Origin: Caprimulgus europaeus
Lineage: Eukaryota; Chordata; Aves; Caprimulgiformes; Caprimulgidae
NCBI GenBank assembly: GCA_907165065.1
Contig: OU015530.1
Span: 46,316,965 to 46,380,964 of the forward strand
DNA: 64,000 nucleotides
Direction: 5' to 3'
Both the position numbers and the translations under genes were made by a program. Below the pieces are notes generated by a model. It saw only the letters and a list, made by a program, of their open reading frames with translations. It was not told the origin of the DNA and ran no database searches. Of the stretch, positions 60,625 through 64,000 are shown piece after piece; the first letter of the stretch is position 1; each line of letters starts with the position of its first letter.

Positions 60625-61832
60625 AAAGGAAGACCCTAGGAACTTCTAACCTGTCACTCTCACCTCTATGCCAGGGAAGATCATGGAACAGATTGTCCTA
60701 GAACCTATGCTAAGGCACATGGGGGACAGGAAGGTGATTGGAGACAGCCAGTATGGTTTCACCAAGGGCACATCCTGCCTGACCAACCTAGTGGCCTTCT
60801 ATGATGGAGTGACTACATCAGTGGACAAAGGAAGAGTTATGGATGTTGTCTATGTTGGATGTTGGATTTCTGTAAAGCCGTTGACACAGTCCCCCACAAC
60901 ATTCTTCTCTCTAAATTTGAGACACAGTAATTTGATGGGTGTACTGTTCAGTAGATGGGGAGTTGGTTGGATGATCGCATCCAGAAGGTAGTGGTCAATG
61001 ATCCAACTTTCAGATGGAGATTGGGAAGAAGTTGTGACCTGTTTAATATCTTCATCAGTGCCACAGCCAGTGAAATCAAGTGCACCTTCAGCAGGTTTGC
61101 AGATGACACCAAGCTGAGTTGACATGCTTGAGGGATGGAATGCCATCCAGAGGGACCTGGACGAGCTTGAGAAGAGGGCTCACATGAACCTCACAAGGTT
61201 CAACAAGGACAAGTGCAAGGTCTTGCACCTGGGTCAGGGCAACCCCTGGTATCAATATAGGCTGGGGGATGAAGGCATTAAGAGCAGCCCTGCAGGAAGG
61301 ATTTGAGGGTACTGGTGGGTAAAAAGCTGGACACAAGCTGGCAATGTGCACTTGTAGCCCAGAAAGCAAACTGTATCCTGGGCTGCATCAAAAGAATTGT
61401 GTCCAGCAGGTCGAAGGAGGTGATTCTGCCCCTCTACTCTGCTTTGATGAGACCCCACCTGAAGTACTTCATCCAGCTCTGGAGTCCTCAGCACAAGAAA
61501 GACATGGAGCTGTTGGAATGAATCCAGAGGAGGGTCACAAAAATTATCAGAGGGATGGAACACCTCTCCTATGAAAGAAGGTTGAGAGAGTTGGGTTTGT
61601 TCAGCCTGGAGAAGAGAAAACTCTGAGGAGACATTATCACAGCCTTTCAGTACTTCTGAAATGGTGTTCAGAGAAAATGCTCTGATAGATGGAAAGAGAG
61701 CGGTAGTTTGAGAAATAAGTCTCACCCTCAGCAAAGGTACAGCATATGGAAACCCAGATTAAAGCTTTCAAAAAGGATGTTGGCTTTACTGACTTTTTAA
61801 ATAGGCTTATTTTTCAGTTTTTGTGATTCTGT
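60625..61832 (+). mobile_element. CR1 LINE fragment, reverse-transcriptase region (decayed)
   Basis: This is a plus-strand CR1 ORF2 remnant, 5'-truncated within the reverse transcriptase. Landmarks in order are [12 protein letters not shown]-type text near 60650-60690, [15 protein letters not shown] (about 60750-60795), motif A near 60845-60895, motif C FADD at 61096-61107, [20 protein letters not shown] near 61210-61270, [11 protein letters not shown] near 61420-61450, and the QHKKDMELLE end near 61490-61520. It is inactive. GTTGGAT is duplicated in tandem (60854-60867) and breaks the frame at motif A. A stop follows FADDTKLS, and further frameshifts separate the later frames. Past about 61700 it loses similarity, though TGTGATTCTGT at 61822-61832 may be a relic of the tail octamer. 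Confidence 0.92.
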
Positions 61833-64000
61833 TGGGCTGCCAAATATGGTGGCAAGCTACCAACAATACTAATGGTCTAGCTGTCTGCAAGATGCAATAG
61901 TGATCCTAATTAAGACCCACAAGTGAAGGCACAAGCAGTCGAATGTAAATTGCAAAATTCATCTTATTATTTGTACAAGACTGAAAATTATCTTCTCTTG
62001 ATTAAATTCCTCTTTAGAGGCTGAATTTGTAATTGACCATTTCTCCAGTATTTTGAGAACAGTAATTAGAACAAGCAGCTTGAACCTCTTTTATTTGAGA
62101 AAAAATCATGAAAACTAGCATAGTTACAAGACTCTCCATGACTTGTAAATGACACTAATAATATTTCTAAATGTTTCAATTGATCTCTCCTTTTGAATGA
62201 CACGTAAATCCAACTTATGGTTTTCTTTTACACTCTCCAGACGTGGAGAGTGGAAATTACTTCAAAGCACACAGGGACTGTGAGATTTAACATCTCATTT
62301 TAGGAGCCCTTTATACTCTCCAGAAACTAGTAACTCTCAGTAGACACTGCACCTGATAAACAGATTTTCAGCCTGCCAACATATTATATAAAATCTTGTT
62401 TTGATCTTTGTATACTGAAATTTGCTTCAGCTGGTACTAATTACACCAAAACTTCTATGACAAAAGATGGCATACCCTATCAAACATAGCTAAAATCAGA
62501 AATATCACAGTTTACACCTAACCATGTTGTCTATCCATAGGCCTTCCACAGAGATCATCTTCAGTTTTGGCTCCTGCTGCTGCTTGAAGCAGGTGAGAGA
62601 ATGGACTTTGGACCTGTAGCACTACCAATAGCTGACATATGCTGGAGGATCACTGAGACTTGTCAACTTCTTTGATGGCATCAACCACATAAAACAGATG
62701 GAAATGTGGTTGTGAAATTCCCATACGTTGATTTCCTGTCTGTGGTATCAACTAACTAAACAAATAAGAACTTCTAAGCCATATGGTCCTTCAACTGGCT
62801 CTTGATTTCTTACTCTAAGGGAAGGAGAAAAGAAAGCTTTGATTTATAATACCAAACTGTATCTTCTTTTTGAGAAGGTACTGTTAAGATTATTTCCTCA
62901 TACAATTTTTGATGACCAAAAAACAAGAACAGTACACTGCATGCTGGTTTTAACAAAGACAGTTTTTCCCCACCCTCTGTAATAACTGTGTTGTGTTTCT
63001 AGAGCCACAGAAGAGAAGTTTAGAGTCTAGTTAAGTATGCACAAAACATAGTAAGTTCCCATAAATTCAAAAATTGATAGGCTAGCAAAATTTAGTTCAG
63101 CATATTGATTCTGATGCACTTTATTGAATTATAAAAAATATTGACTGAAAATACGCTCTCAGGCAAAGTCCCTGCTATATACCAGTATACATTGTGGAAT
63201 TATACCTACAGGCATTCCAATCTCTTCCACAATGCTACCTTCAGCTTTTCTTTATGGCAAGAATTTGTTGAACTGTAAGTTGGAATCCTTTAGGAAAGAG
63301 GTGCTGTCAGGAATCTCAAAAATACTGATTCAGTAGTTTCACAATTGTAGGAAAATAATATATGGATATTTTTGTCATTTCAAACAATAGAAGGAAAGGA
63401 CTTTCTATAAGGTCAGTTTTTTGCTAACTTTGCCTCTATGAACTGAAACAATTTTTCTCTGCTTATCCTATTGAAAATACCTTACCTCAAGCTGAACAAG
63501 TCAGAATTCTTTTTTTAAAAAGCATGATTTGCTCCCCACCCTTTAGCTTGCTTCCTTTTGAGTGAAAGACATAAATAATACAATAATTGCTAGTTTTGTT
63601 CTTGTAAGAAAGAGATTGTTAAAAAAAGGAAATTAAGTTCACTCAGAATTAAAATTTGCCTGTAGTCAGATATTGAAGCTCTTTCCCATAAGTTGTGTGA
63701 TTACATTTTTCAGTGGTCAAGAAGAGATAACCTTACAAATATTGTGCTGAGGCACCTTCTCTCTGTGAATGATCAGGCTGAGAAGTTAATTTGTTTTTTG
63801 TTTAGACTGAAAAATCAGCAGCTGTGACATACTCTCCTGTTGTATTTTTAACCCTGTTACAACATGCCTGTTATTAAATATAATCTCTTTTGTTAGTTTA
63901 TCTTGAATGGGAATCCTTGGCCATAGTGAAGGGGAATCTGATATAACAGCTCATTGGAATTCAGGAAAACATTCTCTCTCTCAACATTTCCTTGTCTTCT
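61833..64000. other. AT-rich non-coding DNA, no gene seen
   Basis: No recognisable gene, RNA or interspersed repeat to the end of the window. Confidence 0.5.

Noticed and set aside
61252-61734. Minus-strand 160-codon frame
   Set aside because: Antisense to the CR1 ORF2 remnant. CR1 antisense is often open by codon composition.
1-64000. CRISPR arrays, operons, bacterial promoters or phage features
   Set aside because: The sequence is vertebrate. The spaced repeats present are microsatellites or LINE tails, and no unique-spacer array exists.

Overview
This window looks like ordinary non-coding DNA from a bird, probably a neoavian. The evidence is its repeats. Several chicken-repeat-1 (CR1) LINE fragments carry the CR1 3' terminus followed by ATTCTATG/ATTCTGTG octamers. 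There is also a solo LTR of a type I recognise from avian genomes, with TG...CA ends and a perfect 5-bp target duplication. The rest is AT-rich, with many poly-T and poly-A runs and vertebrate-style microsatellites. No operons, ribosome-binding sites, tRNAs, rRNAs or convincing multi-exon gene could be found. The window is best read as a gene desert or the inside of a very large intron. Almost all open frames are short and unrelated to known proteins. The longest lie in satellite arrays whose repeat units contain no stop codon.

Layout from left to right: solo LTR (1758-2382, minus). 3'-truncated CR1 reverse-transcriptase remnant (about 3945-4876, minus). Long unannotated AT-rich DNA with one signal-peptide-like open frame ending at a splice-donor consensus (11341-11682, minus). 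Ancient MIR/Amn-SINE-like fossil (about 11976-12092). Local duplication at about 16.05-16.27 and 16.83-17.01 kb, where one copy holds a 67-bp CR1 tail insertion and the other keeps the empty site. CR1 ends at 18.8 kb (minus), 22.9 kb (plus), 34.2 kb (minus) and 36.2 kb (plus). A 59/57-bp direct-repeat pair (41.8 and 43.4 kb) flanking decayed coding-like minus-strand sequence and a TATC microsatellite. A 725-bp TTCCT-type satellite (44561-45285). A long AT-rich stretch with possible conserved regulatory blocks. A short CR1 end (58.25 kb). A GC-richer block with a TATA-box-like motif (58.8-59.13 kb). A polypurine array with (GGGAAA)17 (60012-60113). A second CR1 reverse-transcriptase remnant (about 60625-61832, plus). 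Unremarkable DNA to the end.

The features do not form a working genetic system. The history is repeated retrotransposon insertion, decay by frameshift and deletion, and tandem-repeat expansion. The observations most worth checking are the filled-site/empty-site pair at 16 kb, the zoned pentanucleotide satellite, and the unexplained coding-like remnant between the direct repeats at 41.8-43.4 kb. Family names rest on recalled consensus sequences, because no database search was possible.
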